Numbered from the stretch's first letter, positions 34,708 through 43,484 are shown. The stretch is 64,000 bases of DNA from Waddliaceae bacterium (GCA_002709385.1 PAQS01000019.1:62001-126000), one strand, 5' to 3'. The notes: generated by a model from the sequence alone, not told the origin. Numbers and translations are program-made.

Positions 34708-36696
34708 ATGAAGAAGTTTGCTATTATCTTAGCTCTTGTTGCTGTTTTATCTGTTGGAGTTGGAGTAACTTACCACTATCAGTCTCAAGCGAATGTTGCT
34801 GCTAAGCAAAGCTATGGACTTTTTGAAACACGACAGATGATTGATGATGGCAAGTATGAAATGGCTAAAAGTGTAATTGAGGATAGCCTTCGTTCATTGG
34901 AAATTGATAAAAATGAAACGGAGAATTGGCTTCATCTTGGAGTTGAGGTTTTAGAGCATTTAGAAAATACTCCGGAACTCATGCTCTTTTATCAAAGATT
35001 TCCCAAAATTGTCATTACTCATGAAAAAGGTTCCATGTTAGCTGCGCGTGGATTTTTAGTTATGCGCCAGATGGATGAATTCGTAAAAATTCGAGAAAAA
35101 TGGGTTGAGAAAGAGACGTTATCAGATGCATGGTTTCTTATAGATAGCGACTATTTTATTATTAATAACCAGCGTCAAGAAGCTCTGATGTTATTGGGAA
35201 CACGTGAACTAGAAGGAGCTTTCGAAGTAGGTCGTCTTGTTCGTTCTGCTTTGATTACTGCAAATGAAGATATTAAAATCGCTTGGGAGTTTTTAGAAAA
35301 AGCATATCGTTTAGATCCTCAAAATCCAGAAGTTCGTACCTATCGTGCTCAAATTCTAGAAAAAGTTAACAGATTACAGATGGCAAGAACTGAGTATGAG
35401 AGTGTTGTTTCAAACTACCCTAATAACCCCTTCTATCCAGACCAGTTAGGTGAATTTTTCCGTCGCCATGGAGATTATGAGCGTGCTTTAATGTCTTGGG
35501 TACGTTCTGCAAAGACACATCTTCTCGGGAAAGTTTGGCTGAAAGGAGTATTTTGGTCGCGAGTCACCACTCCAGTAGACTATGACTGGCCAATACCCGA
35601 TGATTATTCGGGAAACTTGCGCCCTGTTATGGAATTTTTGACTGGATTGAACGACGACCGCTTTTGGGATGAAGATCTTTTTAAAACAATTGAAGGTACA
35701 AAAGAATCGCTTGCGAACAGTCAGGAAACATTTTGGTTACGTCTTATCCAAATGCTTCATGATGGACAAGAAGCTGAAGCGATGAAGTTCATACAATTTG
35801 ACCCATTTTCTCAATGGAGCTGGAACTACACTCTGAATCGAACTTTATTGCAAATATTGAGCTATCGCCAAACAGGCCGCTTTATACAAGATTTAGAAGC
35901 CCGGATCTATCAAGATGATATCTTACCAGAAGATGAGTTAGTACGAGGAAGAAAAGTTCAGCATCCTTTCTTTGACCAACTTGATCAACTCGTACGAAAT
36001 ACTCGCCTTGACTTACCAGGTCAAAGACTACCTCAAGACCTCAATAGTCTTTTACTTAGTGATGAAGCTTTTTCTGCCGCATTCATTGCTGCAGGATGGA
36101 ATGGAGCTGGTTTATTTTTACGATCAATGGAAAGTATTCCCGAGGAATTTCCTAAATGGTTAGCATTTGAAACCGCACGTGCTATTCAGAAAAATGTGAG
36201 TGCTGAAGCAGCCTTATCTTTTGTCGCAGAACAACACGAATTTGATCATCTTAAATTATACAAGGGTGAGCTAGAAATTTTGACTGGTAATACTGAAGCT
36301 GGTTTAAATCGTATACTATCACTTGTAACAGATGACTCCCCTGTTGGATTCAAAGCTGCTTGGACTCTAGGTCTTGCCTATATCGAACATGGAAATTTCA
36401 ATGAAGCACGTATCATTATTGAGTCTCAACCTCGCCTAAAAAATCATCTTTTAGGAAAAGAAATGCTCGCACGTGTTTCCTTAGGTGAAGGCGATAACGA
36501 AAAAGCTAAAGAAATTTACGAATCAATAAAAGATGAATCTGTAGAAGCTAAATCCTTTCTTGCCCGCATCGCTTTACAAGAAGAAGACTGGGAAACCGCT
36601 AGAGCATTTACTGAAGAAGCACTCATTCAAGCTCCAGAAAACATGCGCCTTAGAACAAACTTACAGTATATTATTGATCAGGAAAATTCTAAATGA
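34708..36696 (+). CDS. Membrane-anchored TPR protein, first gene of the exosortase operon
   Basis: The 662-residue protein starts with a short cytoplasmic Lys and one hydrophobic helix (FAIILALVAVLSVGVGVTY, residues 4-22), an uncleaved anchor or signal peptide. The rest is periplasmic and made of helical tetratricopeptide-like repeats. Examples are AWEFLEKAYRLDPQNPEVRTYRAQILEK (in two stretches, about 195-222), EYESVVSNYPNNPFYPDQLGEF and, near the C-terminus, AKEIYESIKDESVEAKSFLARIAL and ARAFTEEALIQAPENMRL. TPR proteins (PrsT type) are common companions of exosortases and polysaccharide export systems, where they act as assembly platforms. The last codons overlap the exosortase start by 4 bases, so the products are probably made in a fixed ratio. 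Confidence 0.82.
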   Translation: MKKFAIILALVAVLSVGVGVTYHYQSQANVAAKQSYGLFETRQMIDDGKYEMAKSVIEDSLRSLEIDKNETENWLHLGVEVLEHLENTPELMLFYQRFPKIVITHEKGSMLAARGFLVMRQMDEFVKIREKWVEKETLSDAWFLIDSDYFIINNQRQEALMLLGTRELEGAFEVGRLVRSALITANEDIKIAWEFLEKAYRLDPQNPEVRTYRAQILEKVNRLQMARTEYESVVSNYPNNPFYPDQLGEFFRRHGDYERALMSWVRSAKTHLLGKVWLKGVFWSRVTTPVDYDWPIPDDYSGNLRPVMEFLTGLNDDRFWDEDLFKTIEGTKESLANSQETFWLRLIQMLHDGQEAEAMKFIQFDPFSQWSWNYTLNRTLLQILSYRQTGRFIQDLEARIYQDDILPEDELVRGRKVQHPFFDQLDQLVRNTRLDLPGQRLPQDLNSLLLSDEAFSAAFIAAGWNGAGLFLRSMESIPEEFPKWLAFETARAIQKNVSAEAALSFVAEQHEFDHLKLYKGELEILTGNTEAGLNRILSLVTDDSPVGFKAAWTLGLAYIEHGNFNEARIIIESQPRLKNHLLGKEMLARVSLGEGDNEKAKEIYESIKDESVEAKSFLARIALQEEDWETARAFTEEALIQAPENMRLRTNLQYIIDQENSK

Positions 36697-37499
36697 AAGT
36701 AAGCGACTATCTATTTGCTATTACTTTGATTTGTCTTGCTACCGCAATCTGGTTTCGAGACATTACATGGATGAATGAAGCCGCTGATACTTTGCCTATT
36801 CTTGTAACTTTACCGTTATTCGTTTGGTTAGGAGCGCCCTGGAAATTTACTGATCTTTCCATGGCAATATCTCCTCTTCCTTTATTCGGATCAGCGATAC
36901 TTTTTCTTACAGGGATTATTTTAAACCTTACATTGATCTTAGCTCTTGCTTGGGTTTTCTTATTATGGTTATGGCTATCAAGTCGACTAGAAGCAAGTTG
37001 CTTACCACGATTGAAAAAACTTTTAGTTCTTCCTTTAATGGCATTTCCTTGGGTAACCCTTGATTTACAAGTAGTCGGATGGTGGTTTCGTTTATCAGGA
37101 GCTTGGATGACCGAGCACCTTTTCACCCTATTTGGTTCAACTGTATCCAGAGAAGGAACTCAGCTGATCATCAATGATTTATCAGTATCTGTTGCTCCAG
37201 CTTGTGCAGGAATGAACGTTTTACAATCATTACTTATTGCTGGCTCTGTTTTGGCGTTTATTCTTCTAGGAAACAGTAATCGTTATTGGTGGAATCTCTT
37301 TCTTCTTCTTGGCATTGCATGGATTTCTAACACGCTTCGAATATTAGCTCTTACTAGTGCAGCTGTATTGGTTGATGCAGAGTTTGCCATGGGTATTTTC
37401 CACCGTTGGGGTGGATGGCTAGTGTTATGCACCGTATTTGCTCTTTCCTATCTCTTATTTAGTTACCAAGAAAAACGTTTGAATAGCGAGGCTGGATAA
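36693..37499 (+). CDS. Exosortase (PEP-CTERM sorting enzyme)
   Basis: The 268-residue protein is very hydrophobic with about 7-8 predicted membrane spans. It holds the three invariant exosortase residues at the right spacing: Cys171 in VAPACAGMNVLQSLL, Arg216 in SNTLRILAL and His237 in GIFHRWGGWLVL. Exosortases are integral membrane cysteine transpeptidase-like enzymes that cut PEP-CTERM proteins and probably hand them to a surface carrier. The substrate candidate lies 12.6 kb upstream. The ATG overlaps the TPR gene (ATGA) and its stop shares one base with the next start, so translation of the operon is tightly coupled. The subtype cannot be assigned by eye. Confidence 0.88.
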   Translation: MKVSDYLFAITLICLATAIWFRDITWMNEAADTLPILVTLPLFVWLGAPWKFTDLSMAISPLPLFGSAILFLTGIILNLTLILALAWVFLLWLWLSSRLEASCLPRLKKLLVLPLMAFPWVTLDLQVVGWWFRLSGAWMTEHLFTLFGSTVSREGTQLIINDLSVSVAPACAGMNVLQSLLIAGSVLAFILLGNSNRYWWNLFLLLGIAWISNTLRILALTSAAVLVDAEFAMGIFHRWGGWLVLCTVFALSYLLFSYQEKRLNSEAG

Positions 37500-37975
37500 T
37501 GCTAAATGGACGAGGAAGCTGGGTTCAACATGCTATCATGTTCTACTGCATATGGTGTTCCCGCGACCTTATTGGTTTTTATCGTTATACACCGTTTGAT
37601 CCTTGGGCATGGATTCCGCTTATTCTATGGCTTATGCCTTGCTTATGCTCTCTTATAAAAGGCCGAATACAAAATACTTTTTCTGAAGGGTTTTTCTTAA
37701 GTGCAGGCTTAATTCTCTCACTTTTAGGAACTGTTGTACAGATCAACGCTGTCAAATATTTAGGACTCACTTGTGCTTTTGCTACTTACTCTCCATGGAT
37801 GGGTTGGAGCACTTATCTATGGCTTTTTTCAGCTGCAAGCTGGATGCCTGCTCTTGGATATTTTTTCGGACAAAAAATTTCAATCACACTCTTACGTTTC
37901 ATCTTAATCAGCTTTTCTTTTCCTCTTTTTTATCAACTAGGAACGAAACAAAAGGAACCCATATGGGAAGAATAG
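37499..37975 (+). CDS. Small polytopic membrane protein between exosortase and EpsI
   Basis: The 158-residue protein has four or five hydrophobic segments (about 35-52, 65-85, 95-115, 118-148), aromatic-rich loops (FYRYTPFDPWAW, TYSPWMGWSTYLW) and no recognised family motif. It is placed exactly between the exosortase and EpsI genes: its start overlaps the exosortase stop by one base, and its end overlaps the epsI-like start by 13 bases. In other organisms the EpsI domain is sometimes fused to the exosortase. A separate membrane protein here could be a third subunit of the sorting complex, or a split-off remnant of a longer exosortase; this is inference. Confidence 0.75.
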   Translation: MLNGRGSWVQHAIMFYCIWCSRDLIGFYRYTPFDPWAWIPLILWLMPCLCSLIKGRIQNTFSEGFFLSAGLILSLLGTVVQINAVKYLGLTCAFATYSPWMGWSTYLWLFSAASWMPALGYFFGQKISITLLRFILISFSFPLFYQLGTKQKEPIWEE

Positions 37976-38550
37976 GACAAACCATTCTATGGATTGGATT
38001 AATCTGTGCTTTAATTCTTGGGGTTCTATGGGAAAGCTACCCTCTTCCTGATGCAAGTGATCGCATTGAATCTTTACCTATGGCTGGAGAAGGATTTCAT
38101 GGTCGTGATGTTCCTCTAGGTTGGGGTGAAAGACAAATTTACCAAAATACTCATGTTGCCAAGCGTTATTATAGATTGGGAGAAAATCGCTTTTTCTTAT
38201 TTGCTGTTGATGGAACAAATAATCGTCATGCAATCCATGATCCTGCTTATTGTGTAACAGGATTAGGGTGGAAAGCAATTAAAGAAAAAGAACTTTCTTA
38301 TGCTGGTGGCACAGTAAAGCATATGCGCCTACAAAAAGATGAAATGGAAATGGAGCTGGTTTACTGGTTTTCTGATGGAACAAATCGCTATTCATCACCC
38401 AAGCAATATTGGATTCATACAGCAGTAAGAAGATTGACTTTAGGTTTTAGTGGACCAGAACCTATTCTAGTTCTCCTTCAATCTCCAGGAAATAGAGTTC
38501 CTGATTGGGAAGCTATTCTTAAAGAGTTTTTCCCTTTAAAGGACTTGTAG
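37963..38550 (+). CDS. EpsI-like exosortase-associated protein (DUF3485)
   Basis: The 195-residue protein has one N-terminal membrane helix (ILWIGLICALILGVLW, about 7-22) and an extracytoplasmic EpsI-type domain. The diagnostic block is HAIHDPAYCVTGLGWKAI (about residues 86-103), the usual H-x-P-x-x-C...G-x-GW pattern, followed by MELVYWFSDGTNRYSS and ILVLLQSPG. EpsI domains are known only beside or fused to exosortases and are presumed to help in substrate processing or EPS coupling. Start ATG 37963 has AAAGGA 7 bases upstream; it overlaps the previous gene. The 3' end overlaps the convergent phosphatase-family gene by 32 bases. Confidence 0.85.
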   Translation: MGRIGQTILWIGLICALILGVLWESYPLPDASDRIESLPMAGEGFHGRDVPLGWGERQIYQNTHVAKRYYRLGENRFFLFAVDGTNNRHAIHDPAYCVTGLGWKAIKEKELSYAGGTVKHMRLQKDEMEMELVYWFSDGTNRYSSPKQYWIHTAVRRLTLGFSGPEPILVLLQSPGNRVPDWEAILKEFFPLKDL

Positions 38551-39790
38551 TCTCTTTAGGCCACAAGGCTTTAATATCTGAACGAGGAACAAAACCTGGA
38601 ATATGTTCATGCTTAGGGATAGGCAATCCTAGCTCATTGAGCATCAACCAATAAATTTGCTCAATACTATCCAAATTTTCAGGTAAAACCATATTACTAC
38701 AAATAGATGCGTAAGAATCAGGATCATCTGGATGATATCCATGCATCCCAGGTATTGGTTTAAGCCCCATAAAACTTGGAATAATTAACCAATTAGAATG
38801 CATCAAAAAAATGGTTTCTCCATACATGTGATCTGCAAAATATACCCCTAGATCTTCAAGCTCTTCATCCGGTACAATTCGTCCACAAGAAAGTTCAGTC
38901 AAGCATGCTTGAATCACTGAACGAGCTTTTTCATTCTGAAACCAGAAACGTCCCATTGTAGAATCATATACTGCCACATAATCTTTACCATATTCAAAAC
39001 CAAGGCTTTCAATTTTTTTCTGAAGATCAAATGTCTGCTCCACATTATGCATGCCGTGATCAGTAAATACGAAGAAATTTACTTTCTCATAATTTTCTTC
39101 TGCAACTGCAATCGTTTGTCGGAGCTCTTTATCATACCACTTCATTAAATCATGCACGTCTGCATGCCTTGTTCCTTTCATATGCATCACAGCATCAAGC
39201 TTTCCAAGAAGACAATAGGCTAAACGAATTTCTTGATTTTCTATACTATTCCGAAGATCTTCCAGCTTATCCCCATCAGCTTTAGCTGAATCATCAACAT
39301 AATATGGAACACCAGCCTTGATCATTTCATCAAAAATGGTACTTCCTCTCGATAATCCGTCTTTAACCCAGATACTATATTTTTCAGCATAATCAAAATA
39401 TGGAAGATACTTAAAGGGAACCTGATAAATCTGAAAATAACCAGTGAATCTATGTATCTTTTTTATGATTTGACTCAATTTATTACGAACACGTTGATAT
39501 TTAGTGATTCGTGAAGGCAAAAAATTAAGATACTTGACCCAGCGATATGGACATGTTTCTGGAGAGTAATAGAACGAAGACCAGTGTAAATGTTGGTAAG
39601 GGAGGAGTCCTGATATAATAGAAGGGTCACACGCACTAGAATACCCTAAAATTGTGCGCAACCTCTTTGCATCCTTCACAAGCCCCTTAAGAAAGAAAGA
39701 ATTATTCTTATAAACTTCCCATCCAAGAGCATCAATAAAGAAAAAAAGACTTAATTCTGCTTTTTTAGATTTCACGAAAACTTGCCCCAT
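38519..39790 (-). CDS. Alkaline-phosphatase-superfamily phosphodiesterase/nucleotide pyrophosphatase
   Basis: The 423-residue protein shows the AlkP-superfamily metal ligands in order: FFIDALGW (Asp, about residue 19), CDPSIISGLLP with a Ser at the usual Thr/Ser nucleophile position (about 54-64), LDAVMHMKGTRHADVH (about 203-218), FFVFTDHGMH (about 249-258, Asp-His) and GMHGYHPDD (about 364). This pattern fits the type I phosphodiesterase/nucleotide pyrophosphatase branch. There is no signal peptide, so it is predicted to act in the cytoplasm. The substrate is unknown; nucleotide sugars, cofactors or phosphoglycerol are all possible. It overlaps the upstream nucleotidyltransferase gene by 19 bases, which argues for a shared pathway. 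Confidence 0.82.
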   Translation of the reverse strand: MGQVFVKSKKAELSLFFFIDALGWEVYKNNSFFLKGLVKDAKRLRTILGYSSACDPSIISGLLPYQHLHWSSFYYSPETCPYRWVKYLNFLPSRITKYQRVRNKLSQIIKKIHRFTGYFQIYQVPFKYLPYFDYAEKYSIWVKDGLSRGSTIFDEMIKAGVPYYVDDSAKADGDKLEDLRNSIENQEIRLAYCLLGKLDAVMHMKGTRHADVHDLMKWYDKELRQTIAVAEENYEKVNFFVFTDHGMHNVEQTFDLQKKIESLGFEYGKDYVAVYDSTMGRFWFQNEKARSVIQACLTELSCGRIVPDEELEDLGVYFADHMYGETIFLMHSNWLIIPSFMGLKPIPGMHGYHPDDPDSYASICSNMVLPENLDSIEQIYWLMLNELGLPIPKHEHIPGFVPRSDIKALWPKETTSPLKGKTL

Positions 39791-40932
39791 AAATCTAGAA
39801 AAATTGCTCCAATATCATCAGGCTTAGCACGAGTACCTAACAACTCTTTCACTAAATTTTTTTGTTCTTCTGTAGCTTTTTCATCTAAAAGGATACGTAT
39901 GGAAGCAAACAAACGTGTTCTAGGAGATAGACAAGCCCAATGGGTATACGGTTCCATACTCTTTGTTCCAAACTGTCGTAGATTTTTCACTAAATCTTTT
40001 GGAAGAGACCAAGATAAAGCTTCATTAAATGAATAAGCGCCAATGTAATCTTCAACTGAATTAACAGGGACTTGTAATCTTTTTGCTTCAAAATAATCAA
40101 AAAATTTACAATAATACCCTGCTGTTTGTTCAAACAGCTCATCAGGATTTACACCCGCATATACAGAAAAATCACCGTTTAGTTTGAAGTCGATAGCTCT
40201 CACATACATTTCTTGCATCCAACTAAGACTAGGCAAGGAAGAAGTTTTAATTCCTTTAATCCTCTTACGCTTTTCTACATAGCTAATATCGTATGCTTGA
40301 GCAAGCATCAAACTACAATCTCCAAAAGCTAAATGTGCTTTCATTAAATACTTTAGATAATCTTCTTGTTCAGATTCGGATATTTTTTTTCCATACCAGT
40401 ACATTTTTGCTATAAATAATAACGCTCCTCGATTGAGGAGTAGACGGGTTCCCTCAGAAAGAGGTAAGTCCATAAGAGAATAAGTAGGCATAAGATCTAA
40501 AATATCAGCAGGACCCCAGAGAACTCTGTGTCCATTTCTAAGCTCAAGATTCAGCAAAGAAAATTCAGCAAACCGCAAAGTATCTACTGTATGAAAATAG
40601 AGATCTACAGGAATTCCAATATCTTGACTAAGATTCTTTTCTAATCCATGAAGAATCTCTTGCATCAGTTTTCGGCAAAATAATAACCTCCTTTTGCCTA
40701 CTACAATCAGATCATAATCATTATAAGGGAGTTCCTCGCCATTTTTTCGCAAAGCTGTACCTTCACCACGTCCATAACCCCCAAGTAAGATAATAGCCAC
40801 AATATCTTTACCTTGAGGTAATGCTAAAACTCGCTGAAGGATTTCTTTCATGTGCGTATCTACTAGATTATCAAACTTTTCCGATGCAGAAACAGTGTAC
40901 GGCACATTACAGTGGTTCAATAGTAATTCCAT
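39772..40932 (-). CDS. Polymerase-beta-fold nucleotidyltransferase
   Basis: The 386-residue protein has the nucleotidyltransferase signature in its N-terminal part. AIILLGGYGRGEGTAL (about 45-60) supplies the Gly-rich loop, DYDLIVVGKRR (about 70-80) the two metal-binding acidic residues, and IPVDLYFH (about 107) a likely third Asp. The C-terminal 250 residues are helical and not recognisable. Such enzymes add NMP to proteins, RNAs, antibiotics or sugars. ATG 40932 is preferred to 40983 because AGGAG lies 6 bases before it and the extra N-terminus matches no fold. The gene is coupled to the AlkP-type gene behind it; a cyclic-nucleotide-binding protein gene starts divergently. Confidence 0.8.
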   Translation of the reverse strand: MELLLNHCNVPYTVSASEKFDNLVDTHMKEILQRVLALPQGKDIVAIILLGGYGRGEGTALRKNGEELPYNDYDLIVVGKRRLLFCRKLMQEILHGLEKNLSQDIGIPVDLYFHTVDTLRFAEFSLLNLELRNGHRVLWGPADILDLMPTYSLMDLPLSEGTRLLLNRGALLFIAKMYWYGKKISESEQEDYLKYLMKAHLAFGDCSLMLAQAYDISYVEKRKRIKGIKTSSLPSLSWMQEMYVRAIDFKLNGDFSVYAGVNPDELFEQTAGYYCKFFDYFEAKRLQVPVNSVEDYIGAYSFNEALSWSLPKDLVKNLRQFGTKSMEPYTHWACLSPRTRLFASIRILLDEKATEEQKNLVKELLGTRAKPDDIGAIFLDLWGKFS

Positions 40933-41113
40933 AGCCTCTCCTCTTAGATACAAGTATCGGATAAGGCTGAAACAAACACTCAACTCTCTATTTAATAAAC
41001 TAAAAACAAATAACTTATTTTTTTTTATTCTATTATTTTATCAAAATGACTGATCTCGATATTATGCGGACAAAGCTGTATATACAAGTACCGCTAGCCA
41101 TTCTGAGGGTTTT

Positions 41114-41746
41114 ATGTACGAAGAGTTTGTTAAGTATTTGAAAGTCTATAAACCTAACTCTGTTTTGGTTCGAGAAGGGTCAACAAAAGCTGACTTTTTT
41201 TGTCTATTGGAAGGAACAGTTGGTATTTGGAAAGGTGATCCTAATCAGCCTGCTGACTTAATAAAAGTTGGGGAGCTTTCAGAAAAAGGAACATATTTTG
41301 GTGAAATGAGTTGTCTTCTAGAAGAGCCTAGAAGTGCCTCTATTATCTCAGTAGATACGGTAAAAGCCTTGAAATTTCCTGGAGAAATGCTTTCTACCCT
41401 CATGCTTAAACAACCAAAATTAGCCTACAAAGTATGTACTGCGATGGCAAACCGTTTAAAAGGAACGACAGACCGTCATCAAGATATTGCTCTTCAAAGA
41501 AATGAAATTCGCGATGATGCAACTCAACAGCTTCTTCATGCAAAGCGTACTTTTCAGAATCTTTTCATGATGATCTCTGCTGTTCAAGCTCAAATACAAT
41601 TTCCACCTTTAAAATCTGTTATTGAGTATATGGCTCAAGACCGTCTTTTACAAGGAGGAAAAAAGATAGAGATTGATGATGAGTTCTGTGCTACACTACC
41701 GGCCGATATTGTAGATTTAGTGAAGAAAGCCTTCTCTAAAAAATAG
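41114..41746 (+). CDS. Cyclic-nucleotide-binding domain protein
   Basis: The 210-residue protein begins with a Crp-type cNMP-binding beta barrel (about 1-120). Its phosphate-binding cassette looks intact, FGEMSCLLEEPRSASI (about 74-89), with the Glu and Arg needed to hold cAMP or cGMP. No helix-turn-helix follows. The C-terminal 90 residues are helical (TDRHQDIALQRNEIRDDATQ, then IEYMAQDRLLQGG) and of unknown function. It is therefore a ligand sensor without a DNA-binding domain and probably acts through protein contacts. GAGGG stands 5 bases before the ATG. It is followed at 22 bases by ruvC and may be co-transcribed with it. Confidence 0.88.
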   Translation: MYEEFVKYLKVYKPNSVLVREGSTKADFFCLLEGTVGIWKGDPNQPADLIKVGELSEKGTYFGEMSCLLEEPRSASIISVDTVKALKFPGEMLSTLMLKQPKLAYKVCTAMANRLKGTTDRHQDIALQRNEIRDDATQQLLHAKRTFQNLFMMISAVQAQIQFPPLKSVIEYMAQDRLLQGGKKIEIDDEFCATLPADIVDLVKKAFSKK

Positions 41747-41768
41747 TAACTCGCACGATATATAGCTT

Positions 41769-42266
41769 GTGATTGTACTCGGAATTGATCCTGGAACCCG
41801 CGTGACAGGATATGGACTGATTGAAATTAGATCGGGACAGCCTCATACCATTGATTTTGGCTGTATTCGCCCTCCCCGTGGAGCTTCACTTAGTGAATGT
41901 TACACTATCATTTTTGATGCTGTAGTAGAGCTTATTGCTATTCATCAACCAGACTCACTTTCTATAGAAACACAATACGTACAAAAAAACCCCGCTTCTG
42001 CAATGAAAATCGGAATGGTTCGGGGTGTTGTCACTGTTGCAGCTACGAAAGCTGGAATTCCAGTATATGAATACAGTCCAACTCGAGCAAAGAAAGCTGT
42101 AGTAGGGACTGGTTCTGCAAGTAAAGAGCAAGTTCAACATATGATGAAAACCCTTCTGAGACTAGCAGATATTCCTAAACCTGCAGATGCAGCAGATGCT
42201 CTCGCTCTAGCACTCTGTCATATTCAAAGTGTTCAATCCAAGTTGAATTATGGACAGATCCTTTAG
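41769..42266 (+). CDS. ruvC: Crossover junction endodeoxyribonuclease RuvC
   Basis: The 165-residue nuclease resolves Holliday junctions together with RuvAB. It has the RNase-H-like fold with the catalytic acidic residues in VLGIDPGTRVTGYG (Asp6), LSIETQYV (Glu66) and KPADAADALALALCH (Asp residues near 140-143). The start is GTG 41769 in the usual position relative to the conserved first strand. Length is normal. It is followed by ruvA after about 65 bases. The ruvC-ruvA pairing matches chlamydial genomes that I recall; ruvB is not in the window. Confidence 0.96.
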   Translation: MIVLGIDPGTRVTGYGLIEIRSGQPHTIDFGCIRPPRGASLSECYTIIFDAVVELIAIHQPDSLSIETQYVQKNPASAMKIGMVRGVVTVAATKAGIPVYEYSPTRAKKAVVGTGSASKEQVQHMMKTLLRLADIPKPADAADALALALCHIQSVQSKLNYGQIL

Positions 42267-42332
42267 CTTGATTTTAGAAGTTTTGCTACACTATTTCTAA
42301 GACGTATTTTCAAAATAGTGAAAGGTATCTTC

Positions 42333-42935
42333 ATGTACGACTATATTCGTGGAAAAGTCACTCGTTCTACTCCCCTCTATACCGTGCTTGATGTCTCTGG
42401 AGTAGGTTATAGAATTGCTATTCCGACGAATGCTTTCCCGAAAATCGATATTGGAGAAGAGCTTACTCTTCATGTATCGTTTATTGTCCGAGAGCAGTCA
42501 CATAGCTTATTTGGTTTTCTTAATGCAGAAGAACGTGATCTTTTTGAAGTTCTCTTAGGTGTATCTGGTATTGGACCTAAAACTGCCTTAGGCGTAATTG
42601 GTGGTCTAGACGCAGAAACTCTTCGTTTAGCAGTAAGTGATGGAAACGTCGCTACGATTTCTAAAGTTCCAGGTATAGGAAAAAAGACAGCAGAACGTTT
42701 GATCCTAGAAATCAAAGATAAACTTCCAAAAATGTTCCCTCATCTTGCTGAAAATTTTGCTATTCAAATTTCTAACAAAAAGCAATCTCCCATTGTTAGA
42801 GATGCCCATAGTGCATTGACTAATTTAGGATATAAAGATTCAGCCGTAGAGAAAGCCCTATCTCGTATTATGGATAAAGATGCTACAGACCATGATTTAG
42901 CGTCTCTCATTACACAAGCATTAAAAGTATTATAA
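42333..42935 (+). CDS. ruvA: Holliday junction branch migration protein RuvA
   Basis: The 200-residue protein has the three RuvA domains. The N-terminal OB fold is MYDYIRGKVTRSTPLYTVLD through FLNAEERDLF. The two helix-hairpin-helix motifs are LLGVSGIGPKTALGVIGG (about 74-91) and ISKVPGIGKKTAERLILEIKD (split, about 108-128). The C-terminal RuvB-contacting domain is DAHSALTNLGYKDSAVEKAL (about 155-174). RuvA binds four-way junctions and loads the RuvB motor. ATG 42333 is chosen because AAAGG lies 7 bases upstream and homologues start there; GTG 42318 is less likely. Confidence 0.96.
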   Translation: MYDYIRGKVTRSTPLYTVLDVSGVGYRIAIPTNAFPKIDIGEELTLHVSFIVREQSHSLFGFLNAEERDLFEVLLGVSGIGPKTALGVIGGLDAETLRLAVSDGNVATISKVPGIGKKTAERLILEIKDKLPKMFPHLAENFAIQISNKKQSPIVRDAHSALTNLGYKDSAVEKALSRIMDKDATDHDLASLITQALKVL

Positions 42936-43031
42936 ATTCCGAAATACTTGCAAAAATAGATTAACCCTTAGTGGTGATTCCATCTTCTATCTAACACTGT
43001 GGAAGCGCGGATTAAGTAGTTATTGGGAGTT

Positions 43032-43460
43032 CTAGGAAGGTAAAAGTAATAGGGCTGCTTCTTTTATCCACTCCGGCAGTGGTTCTTTGTGAATTTCGTT
43101 AAGGCTTAGCCAGCAATAGTCGCTATGCTCTTTACTAAGAGCCACTTTTTTGTTTTTACTCACACAATGAAAAATAGTAGCGACTACATGTGTTTTTTTT
43201 CCGTTAACGACTGTAGCCATATGGAGAGGACGTATAATAGAACACTCATTGCAGCCGATTTCTTCTTCTAATTCACGCCTTAGAGCTTTTTGTGGACAAG
43301 ATTCTCCATAATTTACACGGCCACCTGGTAAATCATTCCAGGTACAAGCCGTTTCTTCTACCCAAGCTGGTTTAGACAAAACAAGAAAGTGATGATCACA
43401 AACAAGTAATGCCTTTACACCGCATGTGGCAAATAAGGGAACATCCTTTAATTCAGGCAC
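43032..43460 (-). CDS. NUDIX hydrolase
   Basis: The 142-residue protein has a complete Nudix box, GGRVNYGESCPQKALRRELEEEIG (starting about residue 46; pattern G-x5-E-x7-RE-x2-EE-x-G). It hydrolyses a nucleoside diphosphate linked to another group with magnesium. The box alone does not identify the substrate. An ADP-ribose, dNTP-cleaning or cofactor pyrophosphatase role is possible. The gene converges on ruvA and lies 24 bases downstream of nth on the same strand, so it is probably the last gene of the nudix-mnmE-nth-nudix run. Confidence 0.88.
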   Translation of the reverse strand: MPELKDVPLFATCGVKALLVCDHHFLVLSKPAWVEETACTWNDLPGGRVNYGESCPQKALRRELEEEIGCNECSIIRPLHMATVVNGKKTHVVATIFHCVSKNKKVALSKEHSDYCWLSLNEIHKEPLPEWIKEAALLLLPS

Positions 43461-43484
43461 TACTTACTCCTTTTTGATCAAAAC

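Noticed and set aside
36707-37126. 139-codon open frame antisense to the exosortase gene
   Set aside because: The plus-strand exosortase is supported by motifs and overlapping starts. The antisense frame is Lys/Arg-rich without a fold or ribosome binding site.
37771-37962. Upstream extension of the EpsI-like reading frame
   Set aside because: It would overlap the membrane-protein gene in another frame by about 200 bases, while ATG 37963 has a good ribosome binding site and begins at the expected membrane helix.
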